Part shown: positions 1 through 11,600 of the stretch, piece after piece
How the letters are laid out: every line of letters starts with the position of its first letter
Numbering within the stretch: position 1 is the first letter of the stretch
Source: Luscinia megarhynchos
Lineage: Eukaryota > Chordata > Aves > Passeriformes > Turdidae
NCBI GenBank assembly: GCA_034336665.1
Contig: CM067566.1
Location: 27,558,330-27,622,329, forward strand
Direction: 5' to 3'
DNA length: 64,000 bases
Position numbers and translations under genes: made by a program
Notes under the pieces: model-generated
What the model saw: only the letters and a program-made list of their open reading frames with translations
Told to the model about the DNA's origin: nothing
Database searches by the model: none

Positions 1-2010
1 TGGCCATACTGTATGAATGCTAGGGTGGGTCTGGCATTGTCTGAAATGTGTCAGGGTCCTTTTGCATAGCCTCATTTCCTTCTTCCTGTCGCTAGGAAGG
101 ATAGTTAAGCCTGAAAAGTGCTTGTTTACAGTACAGGACCATCCTGTTAAGCACATGAGTTCTCTTCCTCTGTCTCCTTTTAACCAGCCGAGGGTGCATT
201 GTGTTTATGCTCAAGCCAGTAGCACAACTCCCATCAGAGGAGAACTGGGAGAGAAGTCTGAATCTCTCAAGAAGCACAAACATAACATAGTGTGCTATCC
301 TGCCTAGGAAAAAACCCAACTTTATAGCGCAAACTGCATCTCCAAATATTTGTGGAACTCATAAATTCACATGCCTCAAACAAACCACTGCCTAGAATGT
401 AATGGATCAGAAGACCAGAAAAGTAAAACCAAGCCACCTCATCTCCTTTTTCTAGGAATCTTAATATAAACATTCCAGATTAGTGCATGAGTACAACTAC
501 AGTACCTTTTTTCCACCCCCTACCAGAGGCAAAATACACTGGGAGCTTGTGAATTTCCATGAGTACCATCAGTCTTCCTCTCTGGCCCAGCAAGGGCAGC
601 TGCAGAAGTGGCTGGGAAGACACTGACTCAAGAGTTAAAAATCATAGACTGAATCTACACTGCTGAGAAATAAAACCAAATAAAACCACCAGATATGTTC
701 TTCCTGTTAACTACCAACCACTCAGAAATGACATTTTATGACATGTAGGATGTTTAGGCCTTATACTGTTTAAAACAATGTATCAGCACTTCCTTTTGAT
801 TAAAAAAAGTATCACTTAACAACCCAAGTTATTTTAAAAGAAGTCCTAGAGGCCATGAAAGGTAGCTCCAAATGCTCTGATTTCTATGAACTTGTAGGTG
901 AAAGGAATCTTGTCAAAACAGTATCTACATCTTCTCTTGCATACACTGCATTCTATAATCAAAGAATCTCAGTCCTAATTACGACCTCATCAGCAAACTG
1001 AAGTAGTAACCCAAATCCATTAATTTGAGAGACATCCATCCCACTCCTGGCCATCCCAGCCTTTTTCTTTTTGTTTTTGTTGCTTCTACTGGAGATGCAG
1101 AGCAGGATGCCTAGAGGACAGGAGTAATAATACCTGATAGATACACGATAGCAGCCTACAGCTGTGGAATCAACAGACACACCTAATACCAACTCCATGT
1201 GCTGTCAGCCAGCAATGGCCTGCTTGCCAGACAGATGCTGAATCAGTCTGGCACTGAGCTGTTGACAGATTCATACTCAGAGGCTCATAAGAAATCTGCC
1301 TATTATCTTCCTTAAATTCACTACAAAACAGCCTTAAAACATAACCTGACTCAGAGAATTGTTACTAAATTGCTGTTAGGAATTTCTTGATCAGGGCAGG
1401 GCAATTCAAACAGATCACACTTACTCCTGTAAAAAATTAAAAACATCTATAATTGATGGCTAAGATAAAATTGCATTCTTCAGTCTTTCAAATCAGGTGT
1501 GTTAAGTGCTATGACACATCAGGCAAAACCTTCTGACTTAGTTAAATACATTGTTTAAACGTAGTTATTTCTTCAAATTTTCCCAAAGTGAATATGAGGG
1601 GGCAAAAACCCGAAAGAAATCTGTTGTAGCAAAAGTAAGTGCCTTGACTGGCAACAGAGCTCATTAGGTTCGTGGCAACACATCGCTCAACAACTTCAGA
1701 GTTTTGGTGGAACTAAGTCATTGCAGTGGTTTGCAAAGAAAAGGAGGGTGACACGGGACGTAAAACTGACCGACTGGAAAACGGCATCGGCTTTCTGTTT
1801 TCCTCGAGAAGGGAAAAAGGAAGAGGGGGGTGGGGGTGAGCCCGTCTGGCAGGAGGTGCTGCTCCTCCACCGGGATCAAAGCCGCCGGGGGTGACATCAG
1901 GGCTGGCCACCGCCGCACGGGGGGAGCCACCGGGCTCCTGGAGGCCATCGGGCTAATTACGGAAAACTTCAAAAGGAACTCGACGGTTCCCGTCTCGCAA
2001 GGGCTCCCAG
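1..2010. other. Intronic sequence, no gene seen
   Basis: Ordinary AT-rich sequence that becomes gradually more CpG-rich after about 1740 as the island begins. Open frames on either strand are short and resemble no protein I know. Confidence 0.6.
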
Positions 2011-2195
2011 AAAAGAAAAAAAAAACACAAAAACCCAAAAAACCAACAAAACACCCAAAACAGAGAGAGACGAGAATTACGGGGGGAAAAAAGGAAACGG
2101 GAAAAAAACCCCCAAAAACCAAAAAACAAACAAAAACACCAAACACACAAACAAAGCAAAACAAAACAAAATACAGCAAAAAGAGAGAAAGAGAT
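2011..2195 (+). repeat. A-rich / AAC-AAAC low-complexity tract
   Basis: Long A runs are broken by C, CC or G (AAAACCC, ACAAAAC, AAACAAAC). On the DLC1 sense strand this is a T/G-rich tract in the start of the proximal intron. An open frame across it encodes Lys/Thr/Pro-rich low-complexity sequence and is not a gene. Confidence 0.85.
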
Positions 2196-2291
2196 GACGC
2201 CACGGTGATCTTCAGGGAGCGGCCGCATCCCGAGCGGCGCTCCGCGCCCGCGGCACCCCGCGCGTTAACCCTTTCGGCCGCGCTTCCCAGA

Positions 2292-2355
2292 CACAGCGGC
2301 AATCCCGGGCTGGCACAGCGGCAATCCCGGGCTGGCACAGCGGCAATCCCGGGCT
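2292..2355 (+). repeat. 22-bp tandem repeat, three copies
   Basis: CACAGCGGCAATCCCGGGCT(GG) occurs at 2292, 2314 and 2336 with nearly perfect 22-bp spacing. It lies in the first few hundred bases of the proximal DLC1 intron, within the CpG island. Each unit holds a CCCGGG palindrome. Confidence 0.9.
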
Positions 2356-2617
2356 CTGCAGCGCTCCCGTCTCACCTGGGGCTGCCGCCCCGACGGCGCT
2401 TCCCACCGCGCACACGGGGCCGGGACCCGCGGCCGGGGACACCGCACGGCGGGACGGGGCAGCCGCCCCTGCCAGCGCCCTTCCCGGGAGCTGCGGGATA
2501 ACACCAGCGCATCCCGACCCCCGCTGCCCCACGCTATCCCCACGGCGCTGCCCGGCAACGCCGGCCGCGATGCGCGGAGCCCGCGCCCCCCAGAACGGGC
2601 CGGGAGGGGATCCCCGA

Positions 2618-2624
2618 GCTTACG
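2618..2624 (-). other. DLC1: Splice donor of the proximal DLC1 exon
   Basis: The minus strand reads CAC|GTAAGC, with the last exon base at 2624 and the intron from 2623. The intron side fits the consensus well, while the exon side (CAC rather than CAG) is weaker. The phase-1 ending matches the distal exon. Confidence 0.72.
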
Positions 2625-2636
2625 TGTGAGGATCAT
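2624..2636 (-). CDS. DLC1: DLC1 proximal alternative first coding exon (4 codons + 1 nt)
   Basis: Seen: on the minus strand, ATG at 2636-2634 is followed by ATC CTC ACA and a lone C, then GTAAGC, a good donor beginning at 2623. The start context is GAGACC-ATG-A, with A at -3. Known: the roughly 1091-residue DLC1 isoform (p122RhoGAP in rat) reads MILTQ immediately before IEAKEACDWLR of the SAM domain, and C completed by AG gives that Gln. The distal exon ends in the same phase, so both can splice to one shared exon. The frame is open upstream with no in-frame ATG until 3242, inside repeat DNA, so I start at this Met. The human isoform has MCRKKPDT before MILT, absent here. Only 13 coding bases exist, so identity relies on phase, strand, CpG-island position and the second DLC1 exon in the window. 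Confidence 0.75.
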
Positions 2637-2790
2637 GGTCTCCGCCGGCCGCGGGGGCTCCGCGGGGCTGCCTGCGGGGCCGGCTGGCTGCGTCCCTGCC
2701 CGCCTGCCCGCCTGCCCGCCTGCCTGCGCGGCGGCGGCGGCTCGCAAGTGACACCGGCCGCGGAGCAGCGCAGCGCCCGCCCGGCCCCTC
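2637..2790 (-). other. DLC1: Likely 5' leader and TSS region of the proximal DLC1 transcript
   Basis: This GC-rich stretch lies between the GC boxes and the ATG at 2636. It includes a GCC/CGG run (about 2729-2741) and four tandem 8-bp units (2695-2726). No TATA element is visible, so start sites are probably dispersed. The upper boundary is a guess from the GC-box positions. Confidence 0.45.
2695..2726 (+). repeat. 8-bp tandem repeat (CCTGCCCG x4)
   Basis: Three exact copies of CCTGCCCG are followed by CCTGCCTG. The array sits in the presumed leader of the proximal DLC1 transcript, which would read CGGGCAGG repeats. Confidence 0.9.
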
Positions 2791-2794
2791 ACGG

Positions 2795-2822
2795 CCCCCG
2801 CCCCCGGGGCCGCCCCGCCCCC
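2795..2822 (-). promoter_or_regulatory. Two GC boxes (Sp/KLF-type sites)
   Basis: The minus strand reads GGGGGCGGGGG (2805-2795) and GGGGGCGGGG (2822-2813), both strong Sp1-type GC boxes. They lie about 160-190 bp upstream of the proximal ATG, a usual place for a TATA-less CpG-island promoter. Occupancy is inference. Confidence 0.6.
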
Positions 2823-2897
2823 GGCCCGCTGCGCGCCCCCGCCGCGCCCGCGAGACCCCGGCAGCGGGCACCCGCCTGGGCACGGGCCCCGCCGCGG

Positions 2898-3190
2898 CTG
2901 AGGGAGCGGGGACACGGGCGGGCACACACTGGGCACGGGCCCTGCTGCGGCTGAGGGAGCGGGGACACGGGCGGGCACACACTGGGCACGGGCCCCGCCG
3001 CGGCTGAGGGAGCGGGGACACGGGCGGGCACACACTGGGCACGGGCCCCGGGCGGCTGAGGGAGCGGGGACACGGGCGGGCACACACTGGGCACGGGCCC
3101 CGGGCGGCTGAGGGAGCGGGGACACGGGCGGGCACACACTGGGCACGGGCCCCGGCGCGGCTGAGGGAGCGGGGACACGGGCGGGCACCG
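2898..3190 (+). repeat. 52-53 bp G-rich minisatellite, six units
   Basis: Units beginning CTGAGGGAGCGGGG start at 2898, 2951, 3004, 3056, 3108 and 3161, giving steps of 53, 53, 52, 52 and 53 bp. Units differ mainly at the 3' end (CCCCGCCGCGG versus CCCCGGGCGG). The last unit decays into CA-rich sequence. The array is upstream of the proximal DLC1 promoter and leaves long reading frames open on the minus strand, which I do not regard as genes. Each unit carries four G-runs (3, 4, 3, 3) with loops of 3, 4 and 1. Confidence 0.95.
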
Positions 3191-3204
3191 GGCACGCACC
3201 CGGG

Positions 3205-3271
3205 CACACATTGGGCACACGCACCCGTGCACACGCACACACTCACACGAACGCGCACACACACATACCCT
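3205..3271 (+). repeat. Degenerate CA-rich tract
   Basis: CA repeats interrupted by CG and CC dinucleotides follow directly on the minisatellite. They look like a decayed CA microsatellite at the edge of the CpG island. Confidence 0.75.
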
Positions 3272-4571
3272 CTCCTCTGCCCCTCCACCGCGCATCCCAG
3301 GGGAATTGCACAAACCAAAGGTAATGCGGTCAAAGACGACAAAAAGGCTTCTGTGCCTTTTGTTCCTTCGGTTTTTAGTGGCTGTCAGCTCTTGCCAGGT
3401 TTATCAAAAGCAAAGCTCTCAGTATACTTTTTCCGGGAAACACGGAGAAAAGAGTTGACTGAAAAGTCATCGTGGCCCCTTGGTGTTATAAATTGAGAGG
3501 TTTGGAACTGCAGCCCCAGGCATGGGGGATGCTGAGCCTTCAGCCAGAAGCAAGCCCTGCAGGGTGGCCAGGGCAGGGCAGTCCCTCCCTCTCCGCACGG
3601 CGTGCTGAAGAGTGCTGTGAAATTTTACAATTCCTGAGCACCGTCAAAGTCTCAGTCTGAACCTGGATGGAAAACGAGCGTTTTTCCTATGGGGACCACA
3701 GCGCAGTGATAGGCAAGTCTTGGAGGTATTGTCTTCATAGCTCTGTGTCTGGGAGTTGCTATCTACGTCACTCATTCCCCTTTATACTTCGCAAATTTTT
3801 TTCGTTGCTTGGTTGACGCATTCGGGATTGTAAAATGGCACAAAACAGGTACTTTTGAGCAGCTGCCAAACTATAAGCATGGAAAAAGTATTGTGAAAAT
3901 CTGAAAATATCTGGACCCTGTCAAAGATTATGATTGGTTCATTTTCTTCCAAGCCAACATAATTTTTTATACTCACTGATGTTATTCTAACGTTCAGTTG
4001 TCATTTCTGCACTATGAATACAGATATAAAGTATACATAATGAGATGCTTGAGCTGGCAATTTCCTGAAGAATAAACATCTCCCCCTTCTAGAGGCTGCA
4101 AACTGTGGCCAGTTGGCCATTGTAGTGTTGTTTCTGGAAACCCCTACACAGCTCTAGGTCATTAATTTACTTTAATAGCCTAGAAGAGGATGGAAATGCA
4201 CTATATTTTTGAGCTTAACTTTACTTATGTTACCTGGGTAATCGATTATTTCTTCGTATCTAACCTGGCTCATGCACTTTTTGGCATAGCCACATTTACC
4301 TTCATTTTTGAATGCTTCTTGTAAGGCCAGGATATATATTTATTAGATAGGTCAGGCACATAAAATGTTAATTCCTAACTCTAGCATGGGGAAGACAGAC
4401 ATATGCTATGCCCCAGCTGTTGTACAGCCAAAGTAATCCCAATCTAATTGGCTTTCTGCATATATTGTCTTTTGTTTTATGCAGTTGGTAGACTACTAAG
4501 TGTCAGAGTAGTCCTGATGAGATGAAGTATACTGGATGCATATTGTGTGTGATTCTCAGTCTGAATTCCAG
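3272..4571. other. Sequence upstream of the proximal promoter, no gene seen
   Basis: CpG content falls quickly after 3320. No repeat family or exon is recognised here. Confidence 0.6.
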
Positions 4572-4621
4572 GAAAGAAAAGAAAAGAAAAAAGAAAAAGA
4601 AAAAAAAAGAAAAAGGAAAAG

Positions 4622-4655
<34 letters not shown>

Positions 4656-4790
4656 GAAAAGAAAAGAAAAGAAAAGAAAAGAAAAAAAAAAAGAAAAAGA
4701 AAAAGAAAAGAAAAGAAAAGAAAAGAAAAGAAAAGAAAAGAAAAGAAAAGAAAAGAAAAGAAAAAAAAGAAAAGAGAAAAGAAAAAGAAA
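4572..4790 (+). repeat. (GAAAA)n microsatellite, 219 bp
   Basis: Almost uninterrupted GAAAA pentamers with some GAAAAA and longer A-run variants, flanked by unique sequence. On the DLC1 sense strand it reads TTTTC. Charged (Lys/Glu) and Phe/Leu frames across it are artefacts of the repeat. It is strongly purine/pyrimidine asymmetric. Confidence 0.97.
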
Positions 4791-7700
4791 TTTCTCCAGT
4801 AAATATCCTCAAAAGGAAGGGGTGGGGGGAAAGGAAAAAATACCAAGAACGTGTAGGGAAACATGCTGGCCCAAAGGCATTTCTATCACAATAATAATGC
4901 TGGAACCTGGAGACCACCAAGTGTCAAGTTAATACCCTCTGTAAAAAATCAGGGTTTGTTCCTGTAAACACAGACTGCCTAAGCTGCTTCCTGGACCAAG
5001 CCTTCATTTTGTATAGGAAGCTTTTGTATAGGACCCACAGGAAGCTTTTGAAGGAGGAGAGAATGGACTTCACAGAAAAAATGGGAAAGGTTGGGAGAAC
5101 TTGGCATTGTGAAAGGGAACTAAAAAGATATAGAAATGAGAGGAGACATGTACAATAGGGAAGTAAAAATCCAAATTGAGAGGGCTGTGTGGTAGCTGCA
5201 AATCAAGAATTTGAAGTCAGTTTCATTTGAGGGTTCTGAGAGGGATGAGTGATAAGATTGGTGAATACTTGACAAATGTGTCCAGACACAGAAGATGGGA
5301 AACTCTCAGTAATTAAATCAAGGGTTATCATTCTCCCCTCTACCACTTGGTTAAATAGCAAATGAATGCTATTTAATGAGGATGCTCGACAATGAAACAC
5401 TATGCTTGTGCTTTAGTTCAGCACTCCTGTTCTACTTGCAAATCTAATTAGCTTCCAGAGTAAAGGAGGAATGTCCATCCTCATTCAGTCTCTGCAGACA
5501 TGTCAGAAACAGTGACTTTTGTGATGGAGCAGTCTGTCTGTTGGGATCACTGCTAAAATAGACGCTGGAGGATTATCACTGACCTGGATTAGATAATCTA
5601 AAAGAGAACGGCTTTGATTGTAGTTTGTTATCAACTGCTGAAGACACACAGTCACTGGGCTTGCATTTTAACTTGGAATTCTATAGGGCTGCTTAAGCAG
5701 GCGTACTTTGGAGCTGAAGCAAGGCACCAGTCTCACATTTGCTGTAAAACGTGCTCAGAGTAGCATTCCACCTGAGGCATGGGTGTTTAACAGGCTACAG
5801 CCACCCTAATCACTCATCCGGCTTTAAAGAGGGTTGTGAAATCAGGAGAGCTTTGGCCTTTAATATTTTTATTTCTTTATCTCTCTGGCTATTCAAAGAG
5901 CAGGCAGCTGCCTGACAGAGACACAGGATTTTGGAAGTAGCCTGCCTAAGAGGATTGTTTCTGTGGAGTTCTGTTATCCTTAATGCAATCAATGAGCTCT
6001 TGCTGGATGGTAAAGTAATTGTAAAGGATTGCCCGACAGGCACAATTACTCAGTTTAAAAGGTGAATTCTCCTTCTGTTGTAACTGCATAAGGGAGTGAT
6101 TTGCAGGAAGGCATCTAATAATAAGGACTTGATTGTCCTCTGCTTTCCCTCCCAGGCCCAAATGCCTTAATGGTTAACTGTACCCCTGTCATCCTTTTTC
6201 TTCTACATAGTGCAGTACACAGAGAAGTTCCAATTCACAATTAGTCAACTGACCTGCTGGTACAAACACAGGATTGTCAGACACATGACTGCAATTCTAA
6301 ATGCTGTATTAATATCCTCTTAGCAACAGCATGATAGATTATGGAGCAGTTTCAAACTGAGTTTCCAGGCCTCTGGTTCTGGGCTTGGATTCCTTCTCCA
6401 CCAGGGTATATTTGTATGTAGTATTTCCATAGCCCAAAGGACTTTCCTGTTCCAACCATTGTCAGTGAAATAATTAAGTCTGAATTTTCTAGCACTTGAC
6501 TTTACTGAAAGTAATTGCTTAAAGAAGTCTGCAATTGTTCAGACCTCTTGACGAAGAGTGTTTACACTATCACTTTGCAGAGATAAGTGATACTAACAGT
6601 GCCTTGCTTCCAGAGAAGGGAAGACATGAAACCAGAATCACAACGACATTACTCCAGAATCACAAAATGAAAGCATCTACCCAAAATACTTTTAAACAAA
6701 ATATATAGTAAATTCACTATATTGCACAAACAGAGGTGCTGCTCTGCAGAGTGTAATTTATGGGCTCTCTGCCCTAGAAATCTTCATATAAAAATGAACA
6801 CTATCAGAAATGTTACCAGCTTGTCATGTTTATTAGACTCTTGTAGCTGATCCCAGGCAGCATTCAGTTGGGTGTCTTCCCCCTTTCTTTAAGCAGTAAA
6901 AACAATAAAGAAAATTAACCTTGCCTTATTCTTTGTGGTCCATAAAAGCAACAATTTCAAAACAAGAGGTAAGGGCTATGTTTTTGCCTATTTTTGAATG
7001 CCATCAAACACCAAACTGAGAGTTCAACAGTTCAGGCTGGAAATGAAATAACCAAGTTCACACTGTATTTAGGAAAGACTCTATTCTATAAAGGCACAAC
7101 GGAATAAGAAACAAAAAAGAAAATTAAATTGACAAAGATACAATTTGGTAAAATATAAATATGGGAAAAATAAAATAGGAGAGAAAATCAGTGTTTTTAT
7201 TCCATTTTAAACAGAGAGGATAAGCACTTTAGCCTACATGACATAACATTGGTTTATAGAAATTGGTGGAGATGTAAGGTATCTTTCCCATATTGTGGTT
7301 AAGATGCTGTCACAGGTGAAGGTTTATTTTTAAAGACTGCAGAATGTTATGCTGTTAATGGGTCAGCCTTCCCTTCAATTAAAAACTGTATTTTTACCTT
7401 AAAAAGGTGATTCACCTTTGCAAAAGTAACCAACTGAATTTAATGTTCAAGAAAGCAGGGAAAGTAGGTAAGCTAAACCTTATCTAGAAGTGCTTAGAGA
7501 AGCATAGTTATAATTTCCAACCTGTGATGAGAGCTCAGAGATGATCCAGAGTAAGTATATGCCTTGTGACACATAGAAGTCCTTCTTCCTTATATTTAGA
7601 AAAAATCAGAATAACTGTACTATTACTGATAAAGACAGCATTCATACTTGATCACTACTTCACAAAAAGGAATCTGAACCTGAAATTATCAGGATGAAAA

Positions 7701-8620
7701 CCTCTGCATGTTTGTGGTAAAAATGGTTGTGTAAGGGAGATCTAGTGGATATGCAAGTTAAGGGGGACTGACTGTTGCACTGCATTAGGGAAAGCTGTAA
7801 TGAAGGTTGTCTTGGCCAAAGCACCATCCCTAGGTGCACTTGCCTTGGTGGCTGTGTGGCAGCAGAGCTCCATGGCACCAGGAGTCATCTCCTAGCCCTC
7901 TCCTTTTTTTTTGGGTCATTTAAAAGGCGATATCGGTGCCCGAGTCTCATCCAAGTTCTTTTCCTCTGTGCTTACAAATCACAGTGTGCAATCCAATGTC
8001 AGAGGAAGACAGCACAAAGAATGCTTTTACTCAAAATATGTATTACAAAATGATCAAAAGGTGAGCAACCTGATCATGGTGTAAAATGATGGCAGGGAAT
8101 AAAGCTTAACTTTTTGTTGCCTGGGAAATTAATTTTTTTTTTCAGAGCAGTGTCTTGTTTTCACTCTGTGTTCTTGTGACAGCAGCTATATCATTACTGA
8201 ATCAACCTGCTCTTCCCTTTTCATTTTTAAAGCAAGTAGATTTTAGTTCCCACATTTAAAACCACCAGTTTCCAAGGCATTCCAATGTTAGGATGCATTT
8301 CTTTAAACCTCATTCTCTTGTCATGCACGACCTCCAGTCTGATGAAGAAAAAAAGGTCAGCTTTTACAGAGAGACAACAGTAACCTTTCATTAAACAAGA
8401 TGTAAGATGTAAAGTGGCCACTAGAGTAGATGAAAACTGAAAGACTGATGCCTTAAACATGTCAAAGCAGTGGTTAAAACTTGGTTTATGAAGCAGCTGT
8501 GTTGTTATATTACACATGAGATACTAGACTTTCCAGCATGAGGCACTGGGATTATAGTGTCCAGGTGGAGTTAAAAGGAGTAAAGGGAAAAGGAAATAAA
8601 GGTTTTGGGGTGGGCTTTTT

Positions 8621-8675
8621 TTGTTGTTGTTGTTGTTGTTGGTTTTTGTTGTTGTTGTTGTTGTTGTTGTTGTTG
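8621..8675 (+). repeat. (GTT)n microsatellite
   Basis: Two blocks of TTG/GTT trinucleotides are separated by a GGTTTTT interruption near 8640. The tract is AAC on the DLC1 sense strand. Confidence 0.95.
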
Positions 8676-11600
8676 ATTGGTGGTATTTTTAATTATATTG
8701 AGTAAAAAAAATCATGAACAATGAAAAAATTATTTTCGAAAGCAAATTTTTTCTTACTTCTATCTTCCATCTTGTGGGATCCAAAGCTTTTTACCTAAAT
8801 GAACTCTATATTCATTAAACTTATTTCCTCTAGAGGAAATAAGCACATGCACCCACATAGACCAGTTGATCCATTGTGTGAGAGACTGTTTCTGTTTTAG
8901 CCTTGGGGAAATCTCCAGGACTCAGGAAATAATTTTGAACCCAAGACTCAGTAAAGCATGGTAACTATGGCAACTGGAATACATACATGGTGATGGCTAA
9001 TTTCACATCAGCATTCATCAGAGGTGGTACAAGCTTGGTACTACAGCATGGAGAGTAGCTATTGTTAATGTCATGTGAAGCTACAGAGACAGGGAAGAAG
9101 GAAAACACATGTTAATAAGCCCAGTGAGCAAAGTGAGGTCTAGTGTAAGTCATAATAGATTCATAATGTTGATCCTGTTCTTGACAGCATAGTAGACTGA
9201 GACCCAAAATATCTATCTGCAGTCTAGTTTTAAGTTATCAGGCAGCCTTGGTCTATCTATTCTTTCATATTTCATTTTTCCTTAGATAAATTAGGGAGAA
9301 TAGCACATGCTTTTTTTTTTTGGCAAAGTGTTTTAGAAGTACTGTAGAAAGTGTACTGCATGAAATTATTTTTATTTATGTCTGATAAAATTTCTCATAG
9401 AGATTGCTAGTTCGGCTGCTCCTTTCATTGTTCATGCCCATGCTCTTGCTTATTGTAACTGAAACCCAGCTTATAGCAGCAATTACCTTGCCTTTTACTG
9501 GGAGATGTGTACATGCAGACAGTTATTTAAGAGCACCTTAAGTAACTTGCTAGAGTGTCAACACCCATAATGATGTCTGAGGAAAGACAAGAGAAGTGGA
9601 GGGGGAAGCTTGCTGTCATGCCAGCAAGAACAAACCGAGTTGGGGAAGATTTATTAGGTGTATATTGCTCAGATAAATGTGATCCTGGCTTGAATGAGAG
9701 CCAGCAATAGCAAGGGGAGGGGATCAGGCAGAAAGAAGTGGCTGTTTGGTCTTCGTCAACAGAGTCAAGACCTGACGAGGATTAGGAGGAGTAACAGAAT
9801 TATTGGGGGGCTCATTCATCACCTTAAAATTCAGGATTATGAATTCTAAATGGATGGTCAGTTTAGCTGAAAAATGCATCACCTCCTTCTTGCTATATTT
9901 CTTTTTTTATGGCAGTAAGTTAGAGAGTGAAAGTATTGCATGATGTTATTTGTGAACATGATACAATGCACAGAAGTGACTGACATGTTAATAAGTGCTT
10001 TCGTGTTTTAAAAACAAAGTCTCATATTCTGTTACACGACCACAAGAAAAAGAAACATGGAAAGTGGTTAGTAAGCTTTCATATTTCAACACTGTCACAT
10101 TATGAAGGGCTACCTTTTTTACTCTCCTTGTTTCTGAGTTTTTACCTTTGTCTTCATATCATTTTACAAAGACATATGGTAAATTAGTTAGTTCTTGAGA
10201 GAGGTAAATCTCTCATATCTAATCTTAGCCCAGAGCAGTTTTTGAGTACCTAGATTCTGAATTAAAAAACCCCAAACTCCTATTTGTTATGACTGGATAT
10301 ATATGAAAAAGCATTATTTTTGTTAAAGAAAAAAATATCAGGATTCTGTCATATTCTGATTTTTTTTTTTCATTTAACTTCAAAGTGTAAATACAGATAG
10401 TAGTGATTGGAGAATGCTTTAACCTAAACTTCTTTGCCCAATATACCTGGTAAACTGAGGTTACCATGCTGTTGTATAAAATTTTACAACAGTTCTGTCG
10501 CTAGACCAACAAAGTAATTCCTACACTTGCTTTCTATTATTTTAAGTCAAACATGCTATGAAACAGATTCTTTCCTGTTGTAGTTGGTCTTTTTAAAAGC
10601 CTGTGGTTGCACAGTAATTTGCAAGAGCTATGCATTTTGTTGCTGTTAGACACAAGAAATTGATAACAGGCAAAGTTTATCTTATTTCCTTTTATAGCAA
10701 ATGTTTCAAATTTCTGTGTGACACCTTTAGTATAGCAGCAAATGTATTCTGAAGAAGCCCTTTCATTTTCCATGACCAGCTGCACCAGTAATATGATGCC
10801 CTCTGTGGGTGTCTGAAAAGTTATATATGTGGAACAAATATGCTGATGTTTTTAAAATGTTTTTGCCATTGGATTTTCTGGATCTTTTGTTTCTGTTGAT
10901 TTTACTGAAGATTCAGTAATACATAGGATGGGTGGTAGAAAATAATAAGCCTTAAGAAGATATGGAACCTGATTATTTCTTCATAGAAAAGGAAGTTAAA
11001 ACTATGAACAACATTATTTATTGGATGCAGTACTAACAAGGGTTTGGATAATTTCTGGTCTTGTATTTTAAAATGATAAGGATCCATTTTGAGAAAAGCA
11101 ATATGGGGAAAAAAATTGTCGTTGAGCTAACCTGCTTTTTGTTTGATCACTTCAGAGTGATCAGAGGCTTCAGAGAGTTCAAGGCAGCCAGGGACAGACC
11201 TGTGCTAGGATCAATGGGGCAAGTGATTAACGGTAATAGGACCTACTGAACCTTCCATGCTCAAACCAGAACTTTCCCTCCTTTGAAACAAGAGCCTTTA
11301 CATCACTCAGTAGAATTGTATTTCTCATGAGCAGCACTAGCGTACAGAAATATTCTCAATGTTCTTTGCTGAGGAGTCTTTATTTTTCCAACTGCAGATC
11401 TCAAGATTAACACTGCTCCTGGCCTCTGATTTCTACTTGGGAAGTATAAACAATGACTTGAAAGGTGTATAGGCAGAACTTTCCATCTGATTTACCAGTA
11501 GATTTTTATAATCTCTCATGCATGTCATATTAACCTTACAAACTTAATAACCTAAGACTAAAGAAACTAAGGTTGTCTCTTAGCTCCTTAAATCAGTGTT

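Larger units (their letters stand above)
2215..3215. promoter_or_regulatory. CpG island covering the proximal DLC1 promoter
   Basis: About 1 kb of very GC-rich, CpG-dense sequence stands sharply out of an AT-rich background, with moderate CpG content reaching back to about 1740. It contains the proximal first exon, GC boxes and three tandem-repeat arrays. CpG islands of this kind mark vertebrate promoters, and the short-isoform DLC1 promoter is a known CpG-island promoter that is silenced by methylation in many human tumours. Boundaries are by eye. Confidence 0.85.

Noticed and set aside
1718..2338. 206-codon minus-strand frame rich in Phe/Leu/Val
   Set aside because: The apparent membrane-like stretch is the reverse of an A/C-rich low-complexity tract, not a protein.
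1830..2501. 223-codon plus-strand frame
   Set aside because: It runs through the A-rich tract and CpG island, is low-complexity, and resembles no protein family.
2265..3342. Long minus-strand open frames of 174-325 codons (Pro/Ala/Arg/Cys-rich) across the CpG island
   Set aside because: They arise because GC-rich DNA and the 52-53 bp minisatellite lack stops in several frames at once. Only the 13-bp proximal DLC1 coding piece inside is supported.
4477..4932. Lys/Glu-rich and Phe/Leu-rich frames in both orientations
   Set aside because: Direct translations of the GAAAA microsatellite.
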